A DNA stretch of 64,000 bases from a virus: the IMG/VR virus record IMGVR_UViG_3300025121_000282, positions 186,001 through 250,000 of that record; one strand, given 5' to 3'. The position numbers and the translations under genes are program-made. This document shows positions 35,249 through 43,167 of this stretch, piece after piece; within the stretch, counting starts at the first letter, position 1; every line of letters begins with the position of its first letter. The notes beneath the pieces were generated by a model that did no database searches, was not told the origin of the DNA, and saw nothing but the letters and a program-made list of their open reading frames with translations.

Positions 35249-35464
35249 ATGCAGCACGACTCTTTAAACAAATTCAGACAATTTATCACTGAACAAATGA
35301 TTGCCCAGGGTATGTCCAGGTCTGATTTGTCCAGAGTTTTGGGTTTGCACAGGTCCAGGGTTACTAAAATTTTGGACCACGACGACAACCTAACTTTCAA
35401 AACCATGTACAGGGTGGCCCAGGCTTTGGGATACAAAATTGAAATCAACCTTACTAAAGAGTGA
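35249..35464 (+). CDS. XRE-family HTH protein
   Basis: 71 residues, ATG 35249. ITEQMIAQGMSRSDLSRVLGLHRSRVTKIL (residues 13-42) is a lambda-repressor-like helix-turn-helix, followed by LTFKTMYRVAQALG, the usual fourth helix. No dimerisation domain, so it resembles small Cro- or antitoxin-type proteins. TATAAT lies immediately before the ATG and no SD is present. It overlaps the next gene, and a toxin-antitoxin pairing is possible but unsupported. Confidence 0.8.
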   Translation: MQHDSLNKFRQFITEQMIAQGMSRSDLSRVLGLHRSRVTKILDHDDNLTFKTMYRVAQALGYKIEINLTKE

Positions 35465-35472
35465 TACTTACA

Positions 35473-35811
35473 ATGAACAAACCTGAAGAATTCCCCGATG
35501 GCAACGGGATCGTGTACCTGACGTCTCTGTTTATAATGCAAATTGAGAATAAGTTTGGTGAAGAAATACCCGCAGAAAAAGTAGACTTTGTTATAGACTC
35601 CATTGAAAGACATGCATCGGTATACGACGCCCTGATGGAGAAAGCCTTTAAGAAAGCCGGTGTTAAGACCCCGTCTGAAACTACAGGCGCGCTTCACCAA
35701 TCCGCTTTGGCACTGTGGGAGGTATGTTTTAGTTTAGCTATGTTGACCATGTTTAACAAGCAAACTTTGAGAGGTGTGAATAAGCTCATTTCTAAGAATA
35801 CGGAGGAGTGA
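35473..35811 (+). CDS. hypothetical helical protein
   Basis: 112 residues from ATG 35473; a GTG at 35461 that overlaps the HTH stop is the alternative start. All-alpha (ERHASVYDALMEKAFKKAG). Partner of the upstream HTH gene by position. Function unknown. Confidence 0.55.
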   Translation: MNKPEEFPDGNGIVYLTSLFIMQIENKFGEEIPAEKVDFVIDSIERHASVYDALMEKAFKKAGVKTPSETTGALHQSALALWEVCFSLAMLTMFNKQTLRGVNKLISKNTEE

Positions 35812-35813
35812 GA

Positions 35814-36134
35814 GTGTTTATCAAGGCACAGTCTCCATCAAATTTAGAGGGCTCTGTAGGTGGTTATGACGAGACTTACACTACAGCACCAAGCTGCTAC
35901 CGTTGCCCATGTGGGGAATCTTGGCCCCTAGGTGTGCTCACTCACACAGGGTACCTACCGGCAGGGAGTCCTAAGCCCAAAGGGCCCAATGTTTGGAGCG
36001 AACAGATTACACAAGGACCCATACGGGTAAAGCGGTGGTTGGCGTGTGGGATGTGTATAAATACTGCAACTGGCATTGCGATAGAAGTACGAGACTTATT
36101 TCTTGAGCGTTACCCGCCCGGTACTGCAGATTAG
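35814..36134 (+). CDS. hypothetical zinc-binding-like protein
   Basis: 106 residues from GTG 35814, chosen because GGAGG lies seven bases upstream; GTG 35808 is too close. CYRCPCGESWP and CGMC supply a likely four-Cys zinc site, similar to short rubredoxin-like knuckles. Converges on the - strand peptidase gene. Function unknown. Confidence 0.55.
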   Translation: MFIKAQSPSNLEGSVGGYDETYTTAPSCYRCPCGESWPLGVLTHTGYLPAGSPKPKGPNVWSEQITQGPIRVKRWLACGMCINTATGIAIEVRDLFLERYPPGTAD

Positions 36135-36502
36135 AGTATTTTACACAATATCCCAAATCTGTCTGGTTTCCCCACCAAACCAGCTTGGGATGGGTGGGGG
36201 TCGTGTACTATTTCCTCGTCCAACATAATCACAGCGTGCCTCAACCCTCTAGGACTTATCCCTGAACCAATGTAATGGACCACACTTGAGGTGCAAGGCT
36301 CTTCTTTGGTGTACATAAGCCAGAGCCCGTGTTTGGCTAAAAATGCTTCCTGTTCGTCCCAGTATTTGACCCCAAATTTTGCAAAATTGGGCACTTCTTC
36401 GATCGATAAGTCCAGTAAAGTTGCTATGCATGCTGCTTGACAATTACCCGGTTCAGAGCCGTCTGAACCGTCTCCGAAAGTGGTTTGAAATACAGGTGTC
36501 AC
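36131..36502 (-). CDS. papain-like cysteine peptidase
   Basis: 123 residues from GTG 36502 (GGAGG nine bases upstream); the longer frame from TTG 36547 lacks an SD. GNCQAACIATLLDL places Cys21 at the N-terminus of a helix, RHAVIMLDEEIVHDPHPS gives His89 and Asp101: the Cys-His-Asp order of papain-like folds. This small family, with GNC..AC.ASLL, GxSPRG.HAV and HDPHPS, is common in phages and bacteria as a hypothetical protein. It is one of few - strand genes in this region and has its own promoter region. Substrate unknown. Confidence 0.65.
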   Translation of the reverse strand: MTPVFQTTFGDGSDGSEPGNCQAACIATLLDLSIEEVPNFAKFGVKYWDEQEAFLAKHGLWLMYTKEEPCTSSVVHYIGSGISPRGLRHAVIMLDEEIVHDPHPSQAGLVGKPDRFGILCKIL

Positions 36503-36561
36503 TTGAGATAACCTCCAATTAACCCACCCTAACTGTATAGAAAACAACTAGGAGTGTACCG

Positions 36562-36885
36562 ATGCTGATTGCCCCACCGGGTACAAAAGTAAAAACGCTT
36601 TCTTTGTGGAGGCTGAGTTTTTATTTTTGTCCAACAAATCGCAGAATTGGTAGACTAATGGACATTCAACCGCCCATTCCTAGCGAAAAATACTTGGACC
36701 CTTGGTACCAATCTGACCTATGCGCCCCTATTGTTATACCAGCAGAGTCAATTTTGGTCATAGACCGAATTTATTTTGAAAAGAAAACCTCCAAAGTAAT
36801 TTTAAAAATGATCCTGGGGCACTGTCAGTACCGGTTGCTGTGCACTTTGTCTGATATAAACCAAATGGAGTACGAGCTTGCTTGA
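36562..36885 (+). CDS. hypothetical protein
   Basis: 107 residues, ATG 36562, SD AGGAG. Basic N-terminus with aromatic residues (SLWRLSFYFCPTNRR), strands later. Divergent from the 36131-36502 peptidase gene. Function unknown. Confidence 0.6.
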   Translation: MLIAPPGTKVKTLSLWRLSFYFCPTNRRIGRLMDIQPPIPSEKYLDPWYQSDLCAPIVIPAESILVIDRIYFEKKTSKVILKMILGHCQYRLLCTLSDINQMEYELA

Positions 36886-37075
36886 AGAGATCGATGACGA
36901 AACTCTAGCGGCTTTTGCTGAGGGTAGACTAACTAAACCTGAGTATGACACCGTAACTCAAAAGTTATTAAGCCAAAACACAGCTAGAGCAGCATTTAGG
37001 GATTTGTACCCGCATGAGTACCGCAAATGGGAGAACGGAAATTGGAACAATCAGTATCCATTGACACAGTATTGA
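36878..37075 (+). CDS. small acidic-to-basic helical protein, TTG start
   Basis: 65 residues from TTG 36878, overlapping the previous stop. LEEIDDETLAAFAEGRLTKPEYDTV is helical, and the end is rich in Asn and Trp. Function unknown. Confidence 0.45.
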   Translation: MLEEIDDETLAAFAEGRLTKPEYDTVTQKLLSQNTARAAFRDLYPHEYRKWENGNWNNQYPLTQY

Positions 37076-37305
37076 CAGCGTTTGTACACCAGTGTCACAT
37101 AGCCAAAAGAAGCGACCAAGAATCCTTATGCAATGTTGTGGCTACCATCCTGACTTTTTCGTTAAAAAAGATGGGCCCGACTTTAGATGGCTCTTTGCTA
37201 AAATTGTTAGATGGTACGGCGGCCTTGTTAGTGCATGACGTGATGCCACCAGAAAAGGTGCTTTCTGAACTAAAAATAGCCATTAACAACTTGTACATTC
37301 CATAA
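37027..37305 (+). CDS. hypothetical helical protein
   Basis: 92 residues from ATG 37027; TTG 37042 with GGGAGA upstream is an alternative that shortens the 49-base overlap. All-alpha, with amphipathic helices. Function unknown. Confidence 0.5.
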   Translation: MGERKLEQSVSIDTVLTAFVHQCHIAKRSDQESLCNVVATILTFSLKKMGPTLDGSLLKLLDGTAALLVHDVMPPEKVLSELKIAINNLYIP

Positions 37306-37318
37306 GAAAGGTTGCGCA

Positions 37319-37624
37319 ATGTTTACACTTACTCCTAGACTCACCCATTGGTCTTTAGAGAGTCTGGCACACAGGCTTACGCGTATCAGAAGCGAAAACC
37401 CGTTTATGATTGACAGAGAATCTTGGTCGCTGGGGTCTGACAACAACGTGTGGCTTCACGCCGGGGGCGCCCCAGGAACATTTAGAATAAACAACAGGAC
37501 CTTTGACACCCCGCAGTTTATTGCATTTATGGCATTTGTCGCATTTGAAATTGGGGAAGTAACCAGTCCAGTCCCTGAGATGATGGAAAAACTGAGGCCA
37601 TACATAGTACCCCGAAAGTGGTAA
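37319..37624 (+). CDS. hypothetical protein
   Basis: 101 residues, ATG 37319, SD AAAGG. Polar N-terminal half, then a hydrophobic helix (FIAFMAFVAFEIGEV) that may be buried. Function unknown. Confidence 0.6.
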   Translation: MFTLTPRLTHWSLESLAHRLTRIRSENPFMIDRESWSLGSDNNVWLHAGGAPGTFRINNRTFDTPQFIAFMAFVAFEIGEVTSPVPEMMEKLRPYIVPRKW

Positions 37625-37625
37625 A

Positions 37626-37901
37626 ATGAGATACAATCAAAAAGTAGCTGACGAGTTGTGGACGCAGTATAGCCAGCATGTACGGGTGTCCATGCTGTTG
37701 TGCGGCATACTAGTGCTTGCGTGCCTTTTAAACAGTGTAGCAGGATACATGGGATATTCCAATACATCGATGTCCCTTTGGGCCATTTCTGCTGTATTGT
37801 TTGTTGTTTTGCTGGTGTATGATCAGCGCAGGAGAACCTCAAGAGACAAATGGCGTTCATATACATTTTCGCTTGAGACGAACGAAACTGATAGTCTTTA
37901 A
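37626..37901 (+). CDS. two-TM protein, holin candidate
   Basis: 91 residues, ATG 37626. Two transmembrane helices (residues 22-40 and 50-68) with a short loop, a basic segment QRRRTSRDK and a polar tail. It lies shortly upstream of a transglycosylase-like gene and a lipoprotein gene, where a holin would be expected. The assignment rests on topology and position only. Confidence 0.5.
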   Translation: MRYNQKVADELWTQYSQHVRVSMLLCGILVLACLLNSVAGYMGYSNTSMSLWAISAVLFVVLLVYDQRRRTSRDKWRSYTFSLETNETDSL

Positions 37902-37982
37902 ATCCCATCAAAAACTGAGGTGTCCTCAGAATAGAATCTCGCTTGGGAGGATGCGAGAAGGTACATAAACTCAAATCAAAGG

Positions 37983-38132
37983 ATGACTAAAATGAAAGTC
38001 TTTAATTCGGTTACGTGGTCAGAAATATATAAGTACACAAACTCATTATCTGTCAATGGACCTGTTGGGCTCACCCCCATTGTATTTATAGACGCGGGTA
38101 CCCGCGTCTTTTGTAAATCAACAGGTAAATGA
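37983..38132 (+). CDS. small hypothetical protein over a palindrome
   Basis: 49 residues, ATG 37983, weak SD AAAGG. Its codons include the perfect 18-base palindrome GACGCG..CGCGTC (38091-38108) followed by TTTT, which also looks like a terminator. One of the two readings is likely accidental. Confidence 0.35.
   Translation: MTKMKVFNSVTWSEIYKYTNSLSVNGPVGLTPIVFIDAGTRVFCKSTGK
38091..38112 (+). terminator. palindrome plus T-run, possible terminator
   Basis: GACGCGGGTACCCGCGTC followed by TTTT. A hairpin with no unpaired loop beyond the turn, in an AT-rich setting. Confidence 0.35.
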
Positions 38133-38253
38133 CCTGTAAAAAGATTGTAGTAACTAGTAATACCAAAAATTTTGAAGGAGATAGTAAAAAGACTCTGGTT
38201 TGTGGTGAGACAAACCAATACATACTAAAGCTTGTTATTAGTAGGTGGTTGCA

Positions 38254-38817
38254 ATGACAATACTGATCATGGCCACACTAATAAAAGCCTTCCTAGGAAC
38301 GCCAGAAGAAAGCCTTCCTAAATGTTCTGCGGCAACCCACAGATGGTGCCCAGAAAGAGCCAAGTTGTGGTCGTTACCTATAGACATGGCTATCAGGTAT
38401 ACTGGGACCAAAGTTAAGCGGTCTCAATTACAGGCCTTGGCTGCTATAGAGACAATACACGACCCTGAGGTGTATGCCAGGAAAAAAGACCCTACCGAGT
38501 ACCAACGAGGTCTTTACAGCATTATGTGCAAAGATGGGGATAAGGAAACTTGGGGTAGTCAAAAGTGGCTACATGTGCTGAGAAAAGCAGACCCTATGTT
38601 GCATGGCCTAAAATGTTCGGACATAGACAGTTCCAGCACTTGGTCTGTGTTTTTGCAAACAGTGTCCGCAATCAAGGTTTTGGAGTACATGAGTCCAGAT
38701 CTGGAACATGCAGCCACGGTAGTGTACGCTGGGAACAAAAAAAGTAAAAACCAAGAAATGAGGAAAGTTATGTTCAAAAGATTTACTAGGTACTTCGACG
38801 AAGTGCCAGAATTATGA
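38254..38817 (+). CDS. possible lytic transglycosylase-like protein
   Basis: 187 residues from ATG 38254 (TAGGTGG upstream). A hydrophobic start (LIMATLIKAFLG) may be a signal. AAIETIHDPEVYARK...YQRGLYSIM resembles the E...GLMQI core of SLT-type transglycosylases, and AATVVYAGN matches the ALAAYNAG motif. If so, it cleaves the glycan backbone of peptidoglycan. The similarity is weak and by eye. It overlaps the lipoprotein gene, which fits a lysis group. Confidence 0.45.
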   Translation: MTILIMATLIKAFLGTPEESLPKCSAATHRWCPERAKLWSLPIDMAIRYTGTKVKRSQLQALAAIETIHDPEVYARKKDPTEYQRGLYSIMCKDGDKETWGSQKWLHVLRKADPMLHGLKCSDIDSSSTWSVFLQTVSAIKVLEYMSPDLEHAATVVYAGNKKSKNQEMRKVMFKRFTRYFDEVPEL

Positions 38818-39080
38818 GGATGTGGATGTGGCTATGCACTATTTTCACAATGGGCCTATCTGGGTGTGGCTCTGCCCCGATAAATCTACCTCGTCCCAAA
38901 AAAGAGTTGAACACGAGGGTGTATAAGTGCTCATTTTCCGATAAAAAAGAACACAACGAACTGTGGGTGAGTGTGGTAATTAAAGTAAGTGGAGCACTAA
39001 TAGATGTAAGTAATAGTGCGGGCTTGGGTTCTGATAGGATAGAACTCAAGGCTAGGTGTTCTGAAAGCTACATCAACTAA
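38814..39080 (+). CDS. lipoprotein
   Basis: 88 residues, ATG 38814 overlapping the previous TGA. MRMWMWLCTIFTMGLSGC is a lipoprotein signal with LSGC as lipobox (Cys18), implying an inner- or outer-membrane lipid anchor. The mature part is charged and beta-rich. Position after a lysis-like enzyme recalls an o-spanin, but it lacks the Pro-rich sequence of Rz1 proteins. Confidence 0.65.
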   Translation: MRMWMWLCTIFTMGLSGCGSAPINLPRPKKELNTRVYKCSFSDKKEHNELWVSVVIKVSGALIDVSNSAGLGSDRIELKARCSESYIN

Positions 39081-39322
39081 ACCTTACTAGTACAAGATAT
39101 CTCGTTACATATCTACGTTTTAATCCCCCCCCCCAATCTTCAGCTTCATTGTTTGTTAGTCCCAAACTTGTGTGCAATGAGGTTGGGACTGCTGTACCCA
39201 ATTGTGGGTAAGGCCTGATGTCAAACCAAGCAACAAACTGTATGGCTGTTGATACGTCAATAGACTGTATAATAGCCATAGTTGACACAACAAAACCCGC
39301 ACAAAGCAGGTGAATTGAGTAC
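39081..39322 (+). other. 242-base intergenic region
   Basis: Holds C10 (39125-39134), an AGTCCCAA/TTGGGACT 8-bp hairpin around 39165-39190, and TATAAT at about 39268 that may serve the 39323 gene. A - strand ORF spans it but reads through the C-tract and has no SD. Confidence 0.5.
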
Positions 39323-39712
39323 ATGGATCTTCAACAAAAAGCAGAGGAGATGTTTTCCAGATTGGCAAGCATCAATCCGATTCTGGCTGATTTGATTAAA
39401 GAGGCCGCCAAAACTGGGGAGGCCGCTATAGTAGACCACCTGAAGTCCAGGTTATCCCCATTTATGTCTGTTACTTTAGGTGAAAAGTCTAAGTATGGTG
39501 CAATGGTTACCATGATTATTCAAGCAGAGCAATTAATGAAACTTATAGAATCAGACTACAGTATACTGTCTCCTGCTCAAACCATTGTTGTAGTCAAAAA
39601 GAGTGTCAACACCGGTAATGATGCCCCAGACTTATCTGACCTGGATGAGCATACACGTTCTGCAGGCCCGGGTCCCGTAAGAGCGCCAATGGCGTTTGTG
39701 AAACCGGCCTAA
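39323..39712 (+). CDS. hypothetical helical protein
   Basis: 129 residues, ATG 39323. Helical first 100 residues, disordered Pro/Ala/Gly end (RSAGPGPVRAPMA). The SD is weak. First gene of a run that reaches the metallopeptidase. Function unknown. Confidence 0.6.
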   Translation: MDLQQKAEEMFSRLASINPILADLIKEAAKTGEAAIVDHLKSRLSPFMSVTLGEKSKYGAMVTMIIQAEQLMKLIESDYSILSPAQTIVVVKKSVNTGNDAPDLSDLDEHTRSAGPGPVRAPMAFVKPA

Positions 39713-39715
39713 ACG

Positions 39716-40237
39716 ATGGCACACATAAAAAGTATAATAGTAACTGATTCAGAAGTTAAAATGCCAGATTTGCCTATTGACCTAAAAAGGCCAGTAGGGG
39801 TAATAGTTGCGTCTGTAGACTCAGACACCTTGTCAAATTTGGCTGATGTATTCTGTAGTCACAATATTATAGTGTCAAATTTAGTTCCGAAGTTTTTAGT
39901 AATAGATAACAACGGAACTAGAATGGCGCTGAAATGTGTAGAGGACAAGCCCAAGTCGTGCTTGTTAAAGATAGACGGCTGCAACACAAATGTTTTTGTG
40001 TACCAAGTAGGTAATAGCTGTTTTGTATTGAGTGATCCGGACATAAATGACACCAATTTTATCGCGGACCACCTGCAAAAAGTTACACAAGCAATATACC
40101 TGGACAACCCGCTTTTAACCGGAAAACAAATACCGATAATATTCGGAAATTCTATTCGTTTATTGCAAACTGTTGGATGTCCCAACTGGTTTGTTGAGTG
40201 GCACTTGAGAGATAAGGACAATCAAAATGGCATGTGA
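39716..40237 (+). CDS. hypothetical protein
   Basis: 173 residues, ATG 39716, three bases after the previous stop. Alternating beta and alpha (GVIVASVDSDTLSNLADVF, KFLVIDNNGTRMAL) suggests an alpha/beta domain. It overlaps the metallopeptidase gene by 11 bases. Function unknown. Confidence 0.6.
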   Translation: MAHIKSIIVTDSEVKMPDLPIDLKRPVGVIVASVDSDTLSNLADVFCSHNIIVSNLVPKFLVIDNNGTRMALKCVEDKPKSCLLKIDGCNTNVFVYQVGNSCFVLSDPDINDTNFIADHLQKVTQAIYLDNPLLTGKQIPIIFGNSIRLLQTVGCPNWFVEWHLRDKDNQNGM

Positions 40238-40823
40238 ATTTTGGCTTGCAGACGAAGTTAAAACAATTGCTGAGGGTTTGATTGCTGATGGTACTGACCA
40301 TTCGCATTTGGCCTCTGCAAAAATAGTATACATGTTTCGCGAGACACCCACCAAAAGGGGTGGCAAAATAGTGTATGCGACTATGTCCAAGATGTCTGCA
40401 ATGATGGCTGCACTCATCAGAGAGACGGAGACTTCTACTGAAGAAAAAATTAGTGGCCCAGACGCGATAGTGTTGGGCGCGTCAGTGTATACACCAGACA
40501 TAGCGGCTCAGATTGTGGCCGAGGGGACTTCTGAAGAGGATACACCGTCCAACAAGCCAAAAAGAGAAGAGTTTGTATTCTTAATGATGGTTGCGTGGGA
40601 ATGTTGGAAGGCTCTGGACGATAACAAGAAGAAAGCTCTGGTTGATCACGAATTGTGCCACGCCCAAGGCGAGGAAGACGAAGACACAGGTGACATGCGT
40701 TGGTTTACCATCGGCCATGACTATGAGGGGTTTTTATCAAATATAAAGAGATTTGGGTTCTGGACCCCAGAGTACCAGAGCATGGCAGACACTGTAGTAA
40801 AAATTGAAGACGAAAACTCGTAA
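40227..40823 (+). CDS. putative phage metallopeptidase (PF18894-like)
   Basis: 198 residues, ATG 40227. VDHELCHA (His141, Glu142, His145) is a zincin HExxH motif; His164 or Glu167 in IGHDYEGF could be the third ligand. The block FLMMVAWECWKALDDNKKKALVDHELCHA and the following acidic stretch match my memory of the putative phage metallopeptidase family PF18894. Its substrate is unknown. Acidic C-terminus. Confidence 0.8.
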   Translation: MACEFWLADEVKTIAEGLIADGTDHSHLASAKIVYMFRETPTKRGGKIVYATMSKMSAMMAALIRETETSTEEKISGPDAIVLGASVYTPDIAAQIVAEGTSEEDTPSNKPKREEFVFLMMVAWECWKALDDNKKKALVDHELCHAQGEEDEDTGDMRWFTIGHDYEGFLSNIKRFGFWTPEYQSMADTVVKIEDENS

Positions 40824-40846
40824 TCACTAACTAAGAGACAGAGGAC

Positions 40847-41038
40847 ATGAGAGAAGAAGCTGGAGAGCGTTTAAAAAATTTTCTTTTAGAGTACGAAGGA
40901 CTATGTAGGAAGTACAGGTGTGTACTGAACACCGAAAATTCTGAGGATGTAGTTCTTGTACCTTTAGAAGAATACGGACTCTATGGCAATTCTGAGTTAG
41001 AAAACCAAATCCGTAAGCTAGAATTATCCCTACCCTAG
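40847..41038 (+). CDS. small hypothetical protein
   Basis: 63 residues, ATG 40847, SD AGAGGA. Acidic helix-strand-helix; CRKYRC and a C-terminal ELENQIRKLEL helix. Function unknown. Confidence 0.55.
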   Translation: MREEAGERLKNFLLEYEGLCRKYRCVLNTENSEDVVLVPLEEYGLYGNSELENQIRKLELSLP

Positions 41039-41066
41039 CCCCCCTGATTACACGTAGGACCGCAAA

Positions 41067-41750
41067 ATGCTTTTAGTAAAGCCAACAGCCATAATTGAGG
41101 CTGGGACATTTGGCAATGAGGCCTTGTCTATCATAGAACGTGCAGGTAGGACATGTTACAAAAGCGAGCCTAAGGGAGAGTCAGCTGCTTTTGTAAGACG
41201 CATACTCGATAGCCAGCACGAATCTGTGATAGAGCATGCAGGCTTCTCTGTCAGATTCGTTGTGGACCGGGGTGTTTCTCACGAATTGGTACGCCATCGT
41301 TTGGCAGCATTCAGTCAAGAGTCTACACGGTATGTGAACTACAGCCGTAAGGGTGGTGGACACTGTCAGTTCATTATACCCAGCTGGCTGAGCGCAGAAT
41401 TGTTTGAGGGTGAAAACACAGAAAAGGATTTTTATACTCCCGCTCAAAATGGCTCATACAGCCTTTCGGCAGTACAGTGGCTTACTGCTATGCAAAGTGC
41501 AGAGAATGCCTACAGGGACCTGTGTGCTCTAGGTTGGACGGCTCAACAGGCCCGAAGTGTGTTGCCAAATAGTGCAAAAACTGAATTGGTTATGACAGCC
41601 AATTACAGAGAATGGCGCCATGTATTCAAACTACGGACATCAAAACAGGCTCACCCTCAGATGAGAGAGGTTATGGCCCCACTTCTCGACCAGATTAAAA
41701 CACTGGTTCCGGTTGTGTTTGATGACATAAACTTGCACAAGACTGTATAA
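41067..41750 (+). CDS. thyX: flavin-dependent thymidylate synthase ThyX
   Basis: 227 residues, ATG 41067. RHRLAAFSQES (76-86) is the ThyX motif RHRX7S, followed by TRYVNY. HESVIEHAGFSVRFVVDRG (51-69) and RSVLPNSAKTELVMTANYREWRHVFKLR cover the rest of the FAD/dUMP site. It methylates dUMP to dTMP using methylene-tetrahydrofolate, FAD and NADPH, secured for phage DNA synthesis. Full length for the family. It is separated by short gaps from its neighbours, and a TATAAT at its 3' end probably serves the next gene. Confidence 0.95.
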   Translation: MLLVKPTAIIEAGTFGNEALSIIERAGRTCYKSEPKGESAAFVRRILDSQHESVIEHAGFSVRFVVDRGVSHELVRHRLAAFSQESTRYVNYSRKGGGHCQFIIPSWLSAELFEGENTEKDFYTPAQNGSYSLSAVQWLTAMQSAENAYRDLCALGWTAQQARSVLPNSAKTELVMTANYREWRHVFKLRTSKQAHPQMREVMAPLLDQIKTLVPVVFDDINLHKTV

Positions 41751-41759
41751 TATAAAACC

Positions 41760-42176
41760 ATGCAATATGTAATAGACGTGCCTGAAACAGATGCATCACT
41801 AGTGTGGCAGCTAGTGATGCAATCCTTTATAAACAGCAGCAGGTACTCGGCATCAGAAATTAATTCTATTGAAATTAAAGTGTACCAAGAGTGGGATGAA
41901 GCCAAAAAGCGTATGTTTGTATTAGTACACAAACTTTTACAGAGTATGGACTATCTTAGTTTGGGGGCACTGCTGGGCCACTTTGGAAGACCGATTTTAC
42001 ACTCAGTAGAAGAGCGTAGATCAGCGGTGTCAGACTTGGTGGAAGATGGGATGATAGAGATTGTAAAGGTGTACAAAGATGACAAAGAATTAGAAGTCGT
42101 CTTAGTATGCCACCACAACGACAAAGTGAAACAGTTACTTCGCACCCTAATTAAAGGTGGGTCCAACAATGTCTAA
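41760..42176 (+). CDS. possible winged-helix protein
   Basis: 138 residues, ATG 41760. Residues 58-125 (LLQSMDYLSLGALLGHFG...HSVEERRSAVSDLVEDGMIEI) have the helix-helix-wing order of winged-helix DNA-binding domains. No SD stands out; TATAAT lies about 10 bases upstream, so it could be nearly leaderless. Overlaps the amidase gene by 8 bases. A regulator is possible. Confidence 0.5.
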   Translation: MQYVIDVPETDASLVWQLVMQSFINSSRYSASEINSIEIKVYQEWDEAKKRMFVLVHKLLQSMDYLSLGALLGHFGRPILHSVEERRSAVSDLVEDGMIEIVKVYKDDKELEVVLVCHHNDKVKQLLRTLIKGGSNNV

Positions 42177-43152
42177 CAATGCTTACAAAGGCGTACCGAA
42201 TCCTAAAAAAGATTCTGCGTATGCCTGTGAACTGAATGTACATTACTCTCAGAGCATCGGCTGGGGCGAAAAGACAAACGGGAAAGTAGTAGTTAAACCG
42301 CTACCGCCTCCATTGGATAAGTTATGTGGTCTTTTGGTTGACGACCCCATAGTAGCAATTAGTATTTTTGATTTTCAAACTGAATTTTCTGCCACTCACA
42401 CAGAGTCACCATTGGTGTGTGATGGCGTCATGGGGAATAAAACATTCTCGGTATTAAAGTCCACTTCTGTAAATCCTGTAGGGAGAGACTACATAGTACT
42501 AAACAAAGTACACGTTCCAGTGGACTTTAAGGTCATCTCATTTGATGAAAATGGCGGGTACTCATTTTACCCACACAGAAAAAATTATAGGTCGCGGGTT
42601 AACAAAATCACTGCCATAACGGTGCACTGGGATGCGGCACTATCGGCCATCTCGTGTTTCAACATTCTGTTGAGAAGGAATTTTTCCACACATTTCTGTG
42701 TGGACGTAGAGTGGGACGGTAAGAAACTTATACCTGTGGTTTATCAGTTTGGTGACCCATCGGACATGGTTACTCACCACGGTGGGTTTGTAAATGGTTG
42801 GACCATAGGGATTGATATATCTAATGCAGTAGACATGCAGTTTCAATCTAGCTATGTCTCCAGACTAAAAGTACCAAGACCCGTAGTGACCGGGTCTGTA
42901 CACGGCGATAAAAGCACTATACTAGGCTTTTATCCAGAGCAGAAGGCATGTCTCAAATCGTTGTGCCACGCTTTGATGAGAACCTACAACATCAAGCCTG
43001 TAGCGCCTACACACAAAGATACAATATCTCCTGAGGTATTCAAATCTTCCTGGTCCGGTGTTATGGGACACCTAAACTTAACAACCAATAAATGGGACCC
43101 GGGTCCGGAGTGGCCAAGTTTAGTGACTAGTATCGTTGATAGTTACAAATAA
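42169..43152 (+). CDS. N-acetylmuramoyl-L-alanine amidase (endolysin)
   Basis: 327 residues from ATG 42169 with AAAGGTGGG upstream. Residues 60-96 (FQTEFS...CDGVMGNKTFSVL) resemble a PG-binding-1 domain (DGxxGxxT). From residue 148 follows an Amidase_2/PGRP domain: TAITVHWD (His153), THFCVD, THHGG (203-206), IGIDISN and a C-terminal HLNLTTNKWDPG with the second zinc His and the K..DPG. It cleaves the bond between MurNAc and L-Ala in peptidoglycan. No signal peptide, so it likely needs a holin. Confidence 0.8.
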   Translation: MSNNAYKGVPNPKKDSAYACELNVHYSQSIGWGEKTNGKVVVKPLPPPLDKLCGLLVDDPIVAISIFDFQTEFSATHTESPLVCDGVMGNKTFSVLKSTSVNPVGRDYIVLNKVHVPVDFKVISFDENGGYSFYPHRKNYRSRVNKITAITVHWDAALSAISCFNILLRRNFSTHFCVDVEWDGKKLIPVVYQFGDPSDMVTHHGGFVNGWTIGIDISNAVDMQFQSSYVSRLKVPRPVVTGSVHGDKSTILGFYPEQKACLKSLCHALMRTYNIKPVAPTHKDTISPEVFKSSWSGVMGHLNLTTNKWDPGPEWPSLVTSIVDSYK

Positions 43153-43167
43153 AATTAAGGTTACAAA

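Noticed and set aside
38814-39080. o-spanin assignment for the lipoprotein
   Set aside because: It has a lipobox and a fitting position, but lacks the Pro-rich sequence and an obvious i-spanin partner.
39073-39324. 83-codon - strand ORF
   Set aside because: It reads through a C10 tract as a Gly-rich run and has no SD, and the region has hairpins and a -10 box for the + strand gene.
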